The position numbers and the translations under genes were made by a program. The notes beneath the pieces are model-generated. The model saw only the letters and a program-made list of their open reading frames with translations, made no database searches and was not told where the DNA came from. A stretch of DNA of 64,000 nt from Flavobacterium johnsoniae UW101 (GTDB lineage Bacteria; Bacteroidota; Bacteroidia; Flavobacteriales; Flavobacteriaceae), in assembly GCF_000016645.1 (NCBI RefSeq), contig NC_009441.1, positions 1,364,001-1,428,000 of the forward strand, written 5' to 3'. Positions within the stretch are counted from its first letter, which is position 1; each line of letters starts with the position of its first letter. Below are positions 8,820 to 19,412 of the stretch, piece by piece.

Positions 8820-8899
8820 TTGTGATATTTCACGATAAAGCTGTTTGATTGTAGATGAAGAAAATCCCCAAAATAGAAAGCGTTAGTTAGTTCTACTGA
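8817..8899 (+). pseudogene. Decayed 3' end of a cassette X-type gene
   Basis: From 8817 the DNA parallels the last 85 or so bases of the intact X gene (from about 6650). ATTGTGATATTT, GTAGATGA, GAAAA and TTCTA(C/T) appear in the same order, and the position of the final stop is conserved (TGA at 8897). The frame is broken by small deletions and internal stops (TAA and TAG). It is too damaged to be translated and is evidence of an ancestral X gene next to the DUF5683 gene. Confidence 0.75.
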
Positions 8900-9082
8900 A
8901 AATTAAGTTTTCTTTATCTTTTATTTAAGAAATATCTTAGAACTAAAAAGTTTTCTTTGAGCAAAATTTTCAAAGCCAGCTTTATATGCAGAATCAACTC
9001 ATTCTTCTATTCTTATTTTTTGGATTAACTTCAATTTTTGCTCAGGAAAAGACTAAAATCATATCAAAAGACACTCTTACTT
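8898..9082. repeat. Flank repeat B, copy 2
   Basis: This is the intact right flank: the leader and first codons of the DUF5683 gene, matched by the diverged copy at 6738-6909. Repeats A and B bracket both cassettes in the order A-X-B-A-Y-B. Confidence 0.85.
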
Positions 9083-9540
9083 TAGAAGCTATTGATCCGC
9101 TTCGTCCGGCAAAAGCATCGTTTTATTCGGCAATCCTGCCGGGATTAGGACAAGTTTACAATAAAAAATACTGGAAAGTTCCATTAGTTTATGGAGCAAT
9201 TGGAACAAGTACTTATTTGTATATTGACAATCAAAAGAAATATAATTTGTATCGAAACGAATATAAAAACAGATTAGCAGGAAATCCAAGTGAAACACCA
9301 AGTTTAGCTAGATTAGATAACAGCAGATTAATTACTGCTCAAAAAGGATTTCAAAGAAACCGGGATTTATCGGCTTTATTTATGGTTGGTTTTTATGTCC
9401 TAAATATTATTGACGCCAATATAGATGCCGCTTTATCGCAATTTAATGTAGATGAAAAACTGGCGTTTAAACCTGCTGTTATAAAAAATGAGATAACATT
9501 AGATAACAATTTTGGCGTTGCTCTAAATTATTCATTTTAA
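8986..9540 (+). CDS. DUF5683-domain exported protein
   Basis: This 184-residue protein has a signal peptide (MQNQLILLFLFFGLTSIFAQ). The conserved core is ASFYSAILPGLGQVYNKKYW, typical of DUF5683 and similar to the short TM2-like pattern of small membrane proteins. Two hydrophobic segments lie around residues 63-80 and 125-142. The C-terminus is compatible with an envelope protein. Function unknown. The intact copy is the right border of the mosaic locus; its 5' end and leader are duplicated upstream. A strong bidirectional terminator follows. Confidence 0.85.
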   Translation: MQNQLILLFLFFGLTSIFAQEKTKIISKDTLTLEAIDPLRPAKASFYSAILPGLGQVYNKKYWKVPLVYGAIGTSTYLYIDNQKKYNLYRNEYKNRLAGNPSETPSLARLDNSRLITAQKGFQRNRDLSALFMVGFYVLNIIDANIDAALSQFNVDEKLAFKPAVIKNEITLDNNFGVALNYSF

Positions 9541-9592
9541 GTTTTTTCGCAGCGAATCGAACAATAGCGAACAAGCAAAGTAAAAAAAACAA

Positions 9593-9621
9593 AAAGGCGT
9601 ATGATTTTTTCATACGCCTTT
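9593..9621. terminator. Bidirectional terminator between DUF5683 and the amylase gene
   Basis: AAAGGCGTATG and CATACGCCTTT form an 11-bp stem with a short loop, flanked by A runs on the left and T runs on the right. It serves both converging genes. Confidence 0.85.
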
Positions 9622-9642
9622 TAATTTTTAAACTAAATGAGA

Positions 9643-12600
9643 TTATTTAACGATTAGTTTTTTAGTTGTTTTATACTCTTTAGAAACAATATTTACAATA
9701 TATATTCCCGAAGCCAAACGATGATCGATTTTTCCTGAAGAAGAAAGTCTTTCGGTTAAAACAGTTCTTCCGTTTATATCTGAAACAGAAATTGAAGCCA
9801 TGTCTCCGCTTTCCAATTCTGGTAATACAACATTAAATTCATTGTTTACAGATGGGTTTGGATAAATACTGATTACTTGTTCAGTTTCTGAAACAGCATC
9901 AATTTTTAAAGCCGATTTTCCTGTTCCAACAGTTGTTGGTTCTAATTGCCATTGCGCGCTGTACCAGCCGTCCTGCGAATTTCCGTATTGTGCAGAACCT
10001 GTCTGGTTTTCAACATGAATAATATTTCCTGTCTGCCATCTGTTTCTTAAACGAACCCAGGTTCCATCTATATAATCGCTTGACCATTGTGCACTCCAGA
10101 AAGTAGTATCGGTTATGTTGCATTGAACGCTTCCGGTTTGACCTTCAATATTCATTAATTCTCCTGTAGCAACATTTTTTAGAACAAAATAAGTGGCATC
10201 GATTGCGATTTTCTGCCATTTATAATTATTACCAGAAACGGTTGTTCCGTAACCTGTGTTTGTTCCGGCATCAGATAAATAAGCGCCCGTCCATCTGTTT
10301 TTTATGGTATAATAATTTCCTCCTCCAGAAGTAGTTGAAACCGTTACAATACAAGTACTTGTTTTGTTTCCATCAACTGTTGAAACGGTAATTGTTGCAG
10401 TTCCATTTGCAACCGCGGTAATTAAACCAGAACTGTTTACGGTTGCCACAGCCGTATTGTTTGAACTATAGGTTACTGATTTATTAGTCGCATTTGCAGG
10501 AAGAACCGTTGGAGTCAATTGTTGTGTTCCGCCAGCATTTAATGATGCTGAACTTGGACTTAAACTAACGCTGGTTACCGCAATACCCGTTCCCGGATTA
10601 GAATCGTACCAAGTGCTGTTCATATACCAGCCTGTTTTATTTCGGCTTAAATCGGCAGTTTGATTGGTTCCGTCGTTAAAAATTAAGTTTGTTGAGTTTA
10701 CATTTGTGAACGTATAGCTGTACCAGCCATTTCCAGAATCGGTCATGTTTACACCCGGCCATGTCGCATTTGCCAAAACTCCTGTTGGTAAAGCATTCCA
10801 ATAGTAAATTTTAATTCCAGTTCCCCAATTTGATGGTTTATAGAAATAAACTGTAAAATTCGTATTTGGATTTACTGTAATTGCTGCCGACGCTGTTTTG
10901 TTTCCGTCTTGTGTTGTTGCTGTAATTGTTACTGTTCCAGCAGAAACAGCTGTTACAAGTCCGCTTGAATTTACAGTTGCAACTGCACTGTTGCTTGAAG
11001 ACCAGGTTACATTTTTGTTTGTTGCATTTGCAGGTGAAATTGTCACAGAAAGCTGTTGTGTGTTTCCGGCATACAAACTTGCAGAAGCTGGAGAAACTGC
11101 TGCAGAAGAAACCGGAATTGCAGCAACAGTTATAGCAGATGTAGCTGTTTTATTTCCATCGACCGTTTTAACCGTAATGGCTGCTGTTCCTGCTGCAACT
11201 GCCGTAACCAATCCAGAAGCATTTACGGTTGCTACAGCTGTATTGCTTGATGTCCAGGTTACATTTTGATTTGTGGCATTTGCAGGAGCAATTGCTGCAT
11301 TTAACTGCTGTGTTGTCCCTAAACCAACAGTTGCCGTTGCCGGACTAACTGAAACTCCTGTAACGGCTACAGCCGGAGCATTTGTATTGGTTAAAACCAA
11401 ATATTCGAAAGCAGCAAAATTGCGTGTAGAACCTGCTGTTAAAGTTACTGAAGCATTATTGTTATACGGATTTACATAAGTTCCTGCCAAAGCTGCGGGA
11501 ATAACATACGATTTTGATGCATTTCTCAAATTCGACATTACAATAACTTTTTCTGAACCTAATGTTTTGGTGAAAATGCTGATGTCATCATTAGCATACG
11601 TCGTTAAATCGCCTCGTCTGATCGCTGCACTGGCAGTTCTGAAATTTAAGATTTTAGCGAAGTCTGCAGCAGCAGTTGGATTTTGAGACCAGTTGAATTT
11701 AAAGTTTGTCCAAGGCCAGTCTGTTTTGGGTTCGTAGTCAATTTCCTGTCCACTCATTAAAAAAGGAACACCTTTCATATATGCTGAAACTAAAAAGTTA
11801 GCAACAATTCCGTTGTGATTTTTAAAGACAACAAATGGTCTTCGCACGCCATCATCATTGGTATACGTGTCATGGTTTCCTGTGTATCTAACGATCTGCT
11901 GATTTCCGGTTGCTTTAGCATATTCATAAGTAGACTGATCCTGGAGTCTTTGAGAAACAGGTCCGCCATTGGCAATATCGTACAAACCGCTGTGAAACCA
12001 TCTGTCTCCATAATTCATGTCAAAACCAACCTGAAAGTTTTCTTGTCGGTCTCCTTCGGCTAACATTAATAAATTATGAGAAGATATACTTCGAAGGTTT
12101 GAATTGACTTCTGACCAAAAATCTAAAGGGGGATTGTTGGCATAATCGCAGCGGTAACCGTCAATATTTGCTGCAAAAATCCAGTAACGCATAGCGTCTT
12201 TTATGGCATTTCGGGTAGCTGAATTATTAAGATCCAGCGCAGCAATATCAGAGAAGTTTCCTAACTGCTGAATTGTGGTTCCCGTTCGTTTGTAATATTC
12301 AGGATGTGAAACGGTCCATCCGTGATCCCATGATGTTCCGTTGATGGCAATATCTAAAATAACGGCCATACCGCGGCTGTGAGCGCCATCAACCAAAGTT
12401 CTTAAATCAGCCAGTGAACCGTATTCAGAACCGACGGCTTTAAAGTCTTTGATACAATAGGGCGAAGCCGAACTTCGGGAATCGGTGCCGTGTGGGAAAA
12501 TGGGCATTAAATAAATTACGTTGGTGCCAAGTGCTTTTATATTGTCTAATCTGGCAGTTACTCCGGCTAAATTTCCGCTGGCACTAAACGGACGAATATG

Positions 12601-12759
12601 CACCTGATACATATTGATGTCTCTAGTGTCTGGTACTCCTGCAAATGGTGTTCCGTATTGCGGAGGATCCTGCGCATACACTGAACTTGCAAATAATAGT
12701 AGGAAGCAAATTAATGCTTTGGTAATATGAAATAATCTAGTGGTAATTTTGATTTTCAT
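9643..12759 (-). CDS. Secreted modular alpha-amylase (GH13) with type IX secretion signal
   Basis: The start at 12759 (MKIKITTRLFH) gives a normal signal peptide ending VYAQ; a longer frame begins at 12789. Counting from 12759 (1038 residues), the order is: GH13 catalytic domain (about 35-460), two Big_2 Ig-like domains (about 470-640), a starch-binding module (about 640-735), a third Big_2 (about 740-815), a ricin-like beta-trefoil (about 825-950) and a type A T9SS sorting domain (last 75 residues, ISIYPNPSVNNEF). Catalytic residues are visible: Asp 205 (GYRCDYA), Glu 235 (LMLAEG) and Asp 297 (TGNHD). The usual region I His is Gly here (DIAING). It would cleave starch outside the cell. It is the last gene of the starch locus, after an inverted-repeat element. 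Confidence 0.9.
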   Translation of the reverse strand: MKIKITTRLFHITKALICFLLLFASSVYAQDPPQYGTPFAGVPDTRDINMYQVHIRPFSASGNLAGVTARLDNIKALGTNVIYLMPIFPHGTDSRSSASPYCIKDFKAVGSEYGSLADLRTLVDGAHSRGMAVILDIAINGTSWDHGWTVSHPEYYKRTGTTIQQLGNFSDIAALDLNNSATRNAIKDAMRYWIFAANIDGYRCDYANNPPLDFWSEVNSNLRSISSHNLLMLAEGDRQENFQVGFDMNYGDRWFHSGLYDIANGGPVSQRLQDQSTYEYAKATGNQQIVRYTGNHDTYTNDDGVRRPFVVFKNHNGIVANFLVSAYMKGVPFLMSGQEIDYEPKTDWPWTNFKFNWSQNPTAAADFAKILNFRTASAAIRRGDLTTYANDDISIFTKTLGSEKVIVMSNLRNASKSYVIPAALAGTYVNPYNNNASVTLTAGSTRNFAAFEYLVLTNTNAPAVAVTGVSVSPATATVGLGTTQQLNAAIAPANATNQNVTWTSSNTAVATVNASGLVTAVAAGTAAITVKTVDGNKTATSAITVAAIPVSSAAVSPASASLYAGNTQQLSVTISPANATNKNVTWSSSNSAVATVNSSGLVTAVSAGTVTITATTQDGNKTASAAITVNPNTNFTVYFYKPSNWGTGIKIYYWNALPTGVLANATWPGVNMTDSGNGWYSYTFTNVNSTNLIFNDGTNQTADLSRNKTGWYMNSTWYDSNPGTGIAVTSVSLSPSSASLNAGGTQQLTPTVLPANATNKSVTYSSNNTAVATVNSSGLITAVANGTATITVSTVDGNKTSTCIVTVSTTSGGGNYYTIKNRWTGAYLSDAGTNTGYGTTVSGNNYKWQKIAIDATYFVLKNVATGELMNIEGQTGSVQCNITDTTFWSAQWSSDYIDGTWVRLRNRWQTGNIIHVENQTGSAQYGNSQDGWYSAQWQLEPTTVGTGKSALKIDAVSETEQVISIYPNPSVNNEFNVVLPELESGDMASISVSDINGRTVLTERLSSSGKIDHRLASGIYIVNIVSKEYKTTKKLIVK

Positions 12760-12888
12760 AATAATAGTTTTTTGAATGCTTGTCGGCATTTTTAACTAAA
12801 ATTCATTCTCACTCGCATTGTTTTTAAATTCGACAAACATTTTGTGGTTAATAGTTTTCAAGTAGTAAAATTTTAATCTAATTATAAT

Positions 12889-13077
12889 CGTTGAGTATAC
12901 TGCATAACGATTTTATCTAACACATAGAAACATAGATATTATGATGTAAAAGGGTTCAGAAAAAGAAACAAATTTCTTCACACATAGATGGCTATGTGCG
13001 TTTTAAATAAATGAAATGTCTTTTTTTGGAGTTTACAAAATCTATGTTTCTATGTGTTAAAATAATTATGCTCAACG
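12889..13077. repeat. Nested inverted-repeat element between the amylase and GH97 genes
   Basis: Outer arms CGTTGAG / CTCAACG (12889-12895, 13071-13077) enclose arms TAACACATAGAAACATAGAT (12918-12937) and its perfect complement at 13040-13059. A central hairpin CACATAG-ATGG-CTATGTG lies at 12981-12998. The layout is that of a palindromic intergenic element able to fold into a branched structure. It fills most of the 323-base gap before the amylase start at 12759 and may affect how far the operon is transcribed. Confidence 0.75.
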
Positions 13078-13082
13078 AAGAA

Positions 13083-15284
<2,202 letters not shown>

Positions 15285-15311
15285 CTAGTTTTATTAGAAG
15301 CTGCATTGGTA

Positions 15312-16694
15312 TTAATTTTTCAATATTATGTATTGAAAAGGCTGTAAATTTATATCTGCACCCACAGTTACAGACGCTCCGGTAAATGCATCTTTCCAGT
15401 TTCCTTTTAAAGTATTTGGAATAAGATGTTTTACTGCAGAACTGGTTAAATTAGAAAGCACAAAAACTTTTTCAGTGTCTTTTTCCATAGTAAAAGCACT
15501 TACGGCATCACTGCTGTAACCTGTGTATTCTCCTGATTTAATGGCTTTGCTTGTGTTTCTAAAGGCGATGATTTTTTTGTATTCAGCCAGCATTTCATTA
15601 TCAGCAGTAGTCCAGTCGATTGGTGTTTTAGCAAAATAATTTAATCTTTTATTGTATCCAATTTCCTGTCCGTTATAAATCATTGGAACCGATTTTAAAT
15701 ACGCAGCAACAACAAACGTCGCGATAGATCCGTTTCTGCCTCCAAAAAGTTCTAACGGCGTTCCGTCAGAAAGGTTAACGTCATGATTACTTGTGTATCG
15801 TACGACTCTGTTTTCTGGATTGTAATTGTTGGCATATTCAGTTGTATTAGATTCCTGAATAGTTACAGCTGATTTGTTTTCTTTGAAAAGTTTTTCCAGA
15901 GTGCTGAAGAAATTGAATCCAAACGTATAATCAAAACCTGATGCAAAATGGTTGTATTTTGAACCTTCAGCCAGCATTAAAATAGTCTGGTTCTTCTTGA
16001 TTTTTCGAAGCTTTGAAATGGCATCTGCCCAGAAATTGTTCGGAACAAAATCTGCATAATCGCATCTAAAACCGTCAATATTGGCATTATAAACCCAATA
16101 CGACATGGCATCGATCATAGCATCTTTCATTTCAGTATTATTGAAATTTAACTGCGCTACGTCATTGTAATTTGTTCCCGGCGGAATAATGATATTGCCG
16201 CTCGCATCCTGCTGATACCAGTCTTTATGCTGTGTAATCCAGGCATTGTCCCATGCAGTATGATTGGCAACCCAGTCTAAAACTACAGCTATATTTTTCT
16301 TGTGTGCTTCTTCAACTAAAGCCTGAAGGTCCTGTAAAGTTCCAAAATCTGGATTTACGGCTTTATAATCTTTAACAGCATAAGGAGACCCTAATTCGCC
16401 AGATGCTTTTTCTTTTCCAACAGGATAAATGGGCATTAAGTAAATCACATTTGCACCAAGTTCCTGAATTTGAGAAAGTCTTTCCTGAACTCCTTTTAAT
16501 GTTCCTGCCTGACTAAAAGCACGAATGTTTACCTGATAGATTATGGCGTCTTCTTTTTTGGGCATTTTTTCAAATGGCGCTCCATATTGTGTATAAGGAG
16601 AATCCGGCGTTTTGTTATCGTCATCAGAAGAACTGCAGGAAATAAAAGCCAATGCCAGCAGCAGTATATAAACGATCTTTATATTTGATTTCAT
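15312..16694 (-). CDS. Surface alpha-amylase lipoprotein (GH13, SusG-like)
   Basis: This 460-residue protein has a lipobox ending at Cys 20 (AFISC), followed by SSSDDD. A serine followed by acidic residues just after the lipid-bearing Cys is the surface-export signal described for F. johnsoniae lipoproteins. The GH13 domain fills the rest: region I DWVANH (140-145), Asp 212 (GFRCDYA), Glu 243 (LMLAEG) and Asp 305 (TSNHD) are all present. It lacks the extra modules of the secreted amylase at 9643. As in the Bacteroides sus system it would make the first cut in starch at the cell surface and feed SusCD. It sits between the SusE-like and GH97 genes in the same direction. Confidence 0.92.
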   Translation of the reverse strand: MKSNIKIVYILLLALAFISCSSSDDDNKTPDSPYTQYGAPFEKMPKKEDAIIYQVNIRAFSQAGTLKGVQERLSQIQELGANVIYLMPIYPVGKEKASGELGSPYAVKDYKAVNPDFGTLQDLQALVEEAHKKNIAVVLDWVANHTAWDNAWITQHKDWYQQDASGNIIIPPGTNYNDVAQLNFNNTEMKDAMIDAMSYWVYNANIDGFRCDYADFVPNNFWADAISKLRKIKKNQTILMLAEGSKYNHFASGFDYTFGFNFFSTLEKLFKENKSAVTIQESNTTEYANNYNPENRVVRYTSNHDVNLSDGTPLELFGGRNGSIATFVVAAYLKSVPMIYNGQEIGYNKRLNYFAKTPIDWTTADNEMLAEYKKIIAFRNTSKAIKSGEYTGYSSDAVSAFTMEKDTEKVFVLSNLTSSAVKHLIPNTLKGNWKDAFTGASVTVGADINLQPFQYIILKN

Positions 16695-16735
16695 GTTTTT
16701 TTGATTTTTTTGTAATCGCTTAGACTTTTAGATAG

Positions 16736-16761
16736 CCTGCCTTTCGCTCAAAAAAGGCAGG
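16736..16761. other. Intercistronic hairpin between susE-like and amylase genes
   Basis: CCTGCCTTT (16736-16744) pairs with AAAGGCAGG (16753-16761) around an 8-nt loop. It lies in the 105-base gap upstream of the lipoprotein amylase. It has no T run on the minus strand, so it looks like an mRNA processing or stability hairpin and not a terminator. Confidence 0.5.
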
Positions 16762-16799
16762 TATCACTCAAACTAATCTAGCTATATTACAATGTTAGA

Positions 16800-17882
16800 T
16801 TATTTTTTAACTATCGTACAAGTTGCAGTTTTTGGGTAACCATTGCTTAAAGGATCTACTTCATCAATTTTGAAAGTTACTTCGTAAACTCCCGCTTCTG
16901 GGATGTCATAAGCACCTCCATTATCCAGGTTAATTGTGTTTGTTGAAGGATCTGCTGGTCCATAATTGATAGTCCAACTATTGTTTAGTCTAAATTTTAA
17001 TGCTCCTGTTACTAAATTGGCAGTAATTTTCCATGTTTTAGTTTGATGGTCGTAACTCATAGGTGTACTGTTGTCCCAACCTCCGGCTTGAGAAGTTCCA
17101 ACAATTCCCCATGAATAAGGCGTTGAGCTCCATTTTAAAGTATTTAAATTTACTTTTATTTGATAAGAGCCTGCTCCCGGAAGTACAAAGTTGGCATCGC
17201 TCATGTTTTTCAAATCAAAATTTGTATTACCCGCACCGTAGAATTGAGCCCAGTTTCTGGCTTTATTAAATTTAAAAATAGGATCTCTGTCTGGTGCAAG
17301 AGTCATATATCCTTGATACACTCCCAATTGAATTTCATTCAATGTTGCGGCTGTTTCTACATCCCATTCTCCCTGATAACTTCCCGGCATATAAATTTCG
17401 CCCATAACAACAGTTTTCAGGTAAGGAGTAACATTTATGGTAATAGGAGCAGAGTACACTTTATGATCCATAGCCGCTTCTACACGAATTACTAATTCTC
17501 CCGAAACATCTGTTTTAAGACCTAAATCGGTGGCAATTTTATTTAATTCTGCTCCGGTAAATGATTTGCTTAAAACATCTTCGCCTACAACAATTCGTTT
17601 GGCATGCAGCCATGCTTCACTTCCTTTAATATCTGTAGTTAAATCAAATTGTACGGCATAAGTAACCGGTGCTGCAATTGGAAACGTAACTTTTGGCCAG
17701 GACACCAGTAAGGCAGCATCATCTGAAGTATCTTCTTTAAGAACTATTGAAGTCGATGATACTTCAATTGCAGAAGGAAAACTTACAGATTGGAGTGTCG
17801 TTACTACGCCTTCACTTTCACAGGAAGCTGCTAAAAAAAGCAGGCTTCCCAGTAAGAATAATTTATTGATATATTTTTTCAT
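16800..17882 (-). CDS. SusE-like starch-binding outer-membrane lipoprotein
   Basis: The start at 17882 (MKKYINKLFLLGSLLFLAAS, Cys 21) gives a good lipoprotein leader and leaves a 13-base gap after susD. The longer frame from 17933 would overlap susD by 38 bases and spoil the leader. The 360-residue protein has an N-terminal SusE domain (about 25-155). Two beta-sandwich starch-binding repeats follow, with aromatic motifs such as GSYQGEWD near 170 and WGIVGTSQAGGWDN near 260. Such proteins bind starch at the surface next to SusCD and have no catalytic activity. Only one SusE/F-type protein is present, where Bacteroides has two. Confidence 0.85.
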   Translation of the reverse strand: MKKYINKLFLLGSLLFLAASCESEGVVTTLQSVSFPSAIEVSSTSIVLKEDTSDDAALLVSWPKVTFPIAAPVTYAVQFDLTTDIKGSEAWLHAKRIVVGEDVLSKSFTGAELNKIATDLGLKTDVSGELVIRVEAAMDHKVYSAPITINVTPYLKTVVMGEIYMPGSYQGEWDVETAATLNEIQLGVYQGYMTLAPDRDPIFKFNKARNWAQFYGAGNTNFDLKNMSDANFVLPGAGSYQIKVNLNTLKWSSTPYSWGIVGTSQAGGWDNSTPMSYDHQTKTWKITANLVTGALKFRLNNSWTINYGPADPSTNTINLDNGGAYDIPEAGVYEVTFKIDEVDPLSNGYPKTATCTIVKK

Positions 17883-17895
17883 GATAGTTTTGTTT

Positions 17896-19404
17896 TTAGT
17901 AACCTGGGTTTTGTTTAAGTCCGCGATTAGCATCTAAAGCAGATGTTGGAATTGGGAACAATTTTCGGTAAGCAGGAGATGCTGGTCTAAACTCGTTTGC
18001 TAATAAAAATTTGTCAAAACGAATCATGTCTTGTCTTCTGTGGCCTTCCCAGTTTAATTCAAATCCTCTTTCGTTGTAGATATCATCAAGAGTAGGATTG
18101 TGGTCTAGAGCGTCTAAACCTGCACGTTGTCTGATTTGGTCTATAAAAGGTTTTGCAGCGGCAGGATTTCCTAAACGCGCATTACATTCAGCCATCATTA
18201 AAATTACATCAGCATATCTATAAATAGGAAAATCATTTGAAGCGCCGCCACCGCTTTTAACCCCTGCAGGATAAAATTTAACGTTACGAACTCCCGCCTG
18301 AGGAGCAGCTCCCGGATTGTCTAATGAAGCAACCTCAAGTGTATAATTGAATCCTCCCGGCTGTTCTCCAACCAAAAATTGGTTTCTTCGGATATCATTT
18401 GCTGCATATTTTAAGTAGAAATCTTTTGGGACAATAGTTCCGTTCCAGCCGCTTAATCCAAACATATTTGTACCCTGCGGACCGTATACACTTCGAACTG
18501 CATAAACATTACGAGAAACAACGTCAAGCGTAGCATAAATAGGAAGAATAGTTTCATCATCTGGAAGCACATCTCCAAATAACTCATAATATTTATTCTT
18601 TAATGGACTGGCATCGTTTGCCTCACCTGAATGCAGCGTAAAACCGCCTTCGCTCACTTTGTTGCAGGCCGCTAAACATTCAGTCCATTTTGCTTCTCCG
18701 GTATATACTTCAGCATTCAAATATACTTTTGCTAATAAAGTATAACCTGCCCATTTGTTGAATCTTCCATAATAATTACCGCCTTTTGTTACCGAAAGTA
18801 ATTCTACGTTATCTGTTAGTTCTTTAACTATAAAATCAAAAACTTCCTTACGGCTTGCCTGTGGAATTTTATCAACGGTAATATTGTTGTCCGTGTAAAA
18901 AGGTACATTACCAAAATCATCAATCAATAAATAATAAAAGAAAGCTCGTAATACTTTAGCTTCGGCAATTTTTGAAGGATCGGCATTTGATTTTTCTAAT
19001 AGCTCGACAGCTAAATTGGCATTGAAAACAGATTTGTATAACCAGTTCCAGGTATTGTTGATAATGAATTCAGAAGGCAGCCATTCGTGTTTGTGCAAAC
19101 GCGCAAAATCCTGCTGCCAGTTTCCGTCATTTCTATGCGGAATTACCTGCTCATCTGATGACATACAGTTCATGTCGTACCAGCCGTTATCTGCTCCGGC
19201 ATAACCTACACCAGGTACGCCTTTACGTTCAAAGTCTCCCGGAATTTCGGCATAAACACTCGCAAGAGCAATATTAGCTCCTTCCGGTGTTCCATAAAAA
19301 CTGTCCGGCTGATATTTGTCGTATATATTTTCGTTGATATCTGTACAGCTGAAAAGTGTTAGGAAACATACGCTTCCTGCTGCTACTATATTTTTAATTT
19401 TCAT
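17896..19404 (-). CDS. susD: SusD-family nutrient-binding lipoprotein
   Basis: This 502-residue RagB/SusD protein is a surface lipoprotein that caps SusC and binds starch oligosaccharides. The leader ends with LTLFSC (Cys 20). The SusD N-terminal TPR-like region covers about 20-250 and the RagB/SusD C-terminal part about 280-502 (RYADVILMMAECNARLGNPA, then QRAGLDALD and RGFELNWEGHRRQDMIRFDK). It begins 8 bases after the susC stop, so the pair is co-transcribed, and it is followed closely by the SusE-like gene. Starch specificity is inferred from the neighbouring amylases. Confidence 0.93.
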   Translation of the reverse strand: MKIKNIVAAGSVCFLTLFSCTDINENIYDKYQPDSFYGTPEGANIALASVYAEIPGDFERKGVPGVGYAGADNGWYDMNCMSSDEQVIPHRNDGNWQQDFARLHKHEWLPSEFIINNTWNWLYKSVFNANLAVELLEKSNADPSKIAEAKVLRAFFYYLLIDDFGNVPFYTDNNITVDKIPQASRKEVFDFIVKELTDNVELLSVTKGGNYYGRFNKWAGYTLLAKVYLNAEVYTGEAKWTECLAACNKVSEGGFTLHSGEANDASPLKNKYYELFGDVLPDDETILPIYATLDVVSRNVYAVRSVYGPQGTNMFGLSGWNGTIVPKDFYLKYAANDIRRNQFLVGEQPGGFNYTLEVASLDNPGAAPQAGVRNVKFYPAGVKSGGGASNDFPIYRYADVILMMAECNARLGNPAAAKPFIDQIRQRAGLDALDHNPTLDDIYNERGFELNWEGHRRQDMIRFDKFLLANEFRPASPAYRKLFPIPTSALDANRGLKQNPGY

Positions 19405-19412
19405 CTCTTTTA

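Noticed and set aside
10330..11390. Apparent direct DNA repeats
   Set aside because: They are the three Big_2 protein modules of the secreted amylase, not separate repeat elements.
10898..11479. Plus-strand frames of 60-120 codons within the secreted amylase gene
   Set aside because: They are antisense shadows of the repetitive, Ala/Thr/Val-rich Big_2 domains, with no independent start signal.
17882..17933. Longer N-terminus of the SusE-like protein overlapping susD
   Set aside because: The internal Met gives a proper lipoprotein leader and a normal 13-base gap.
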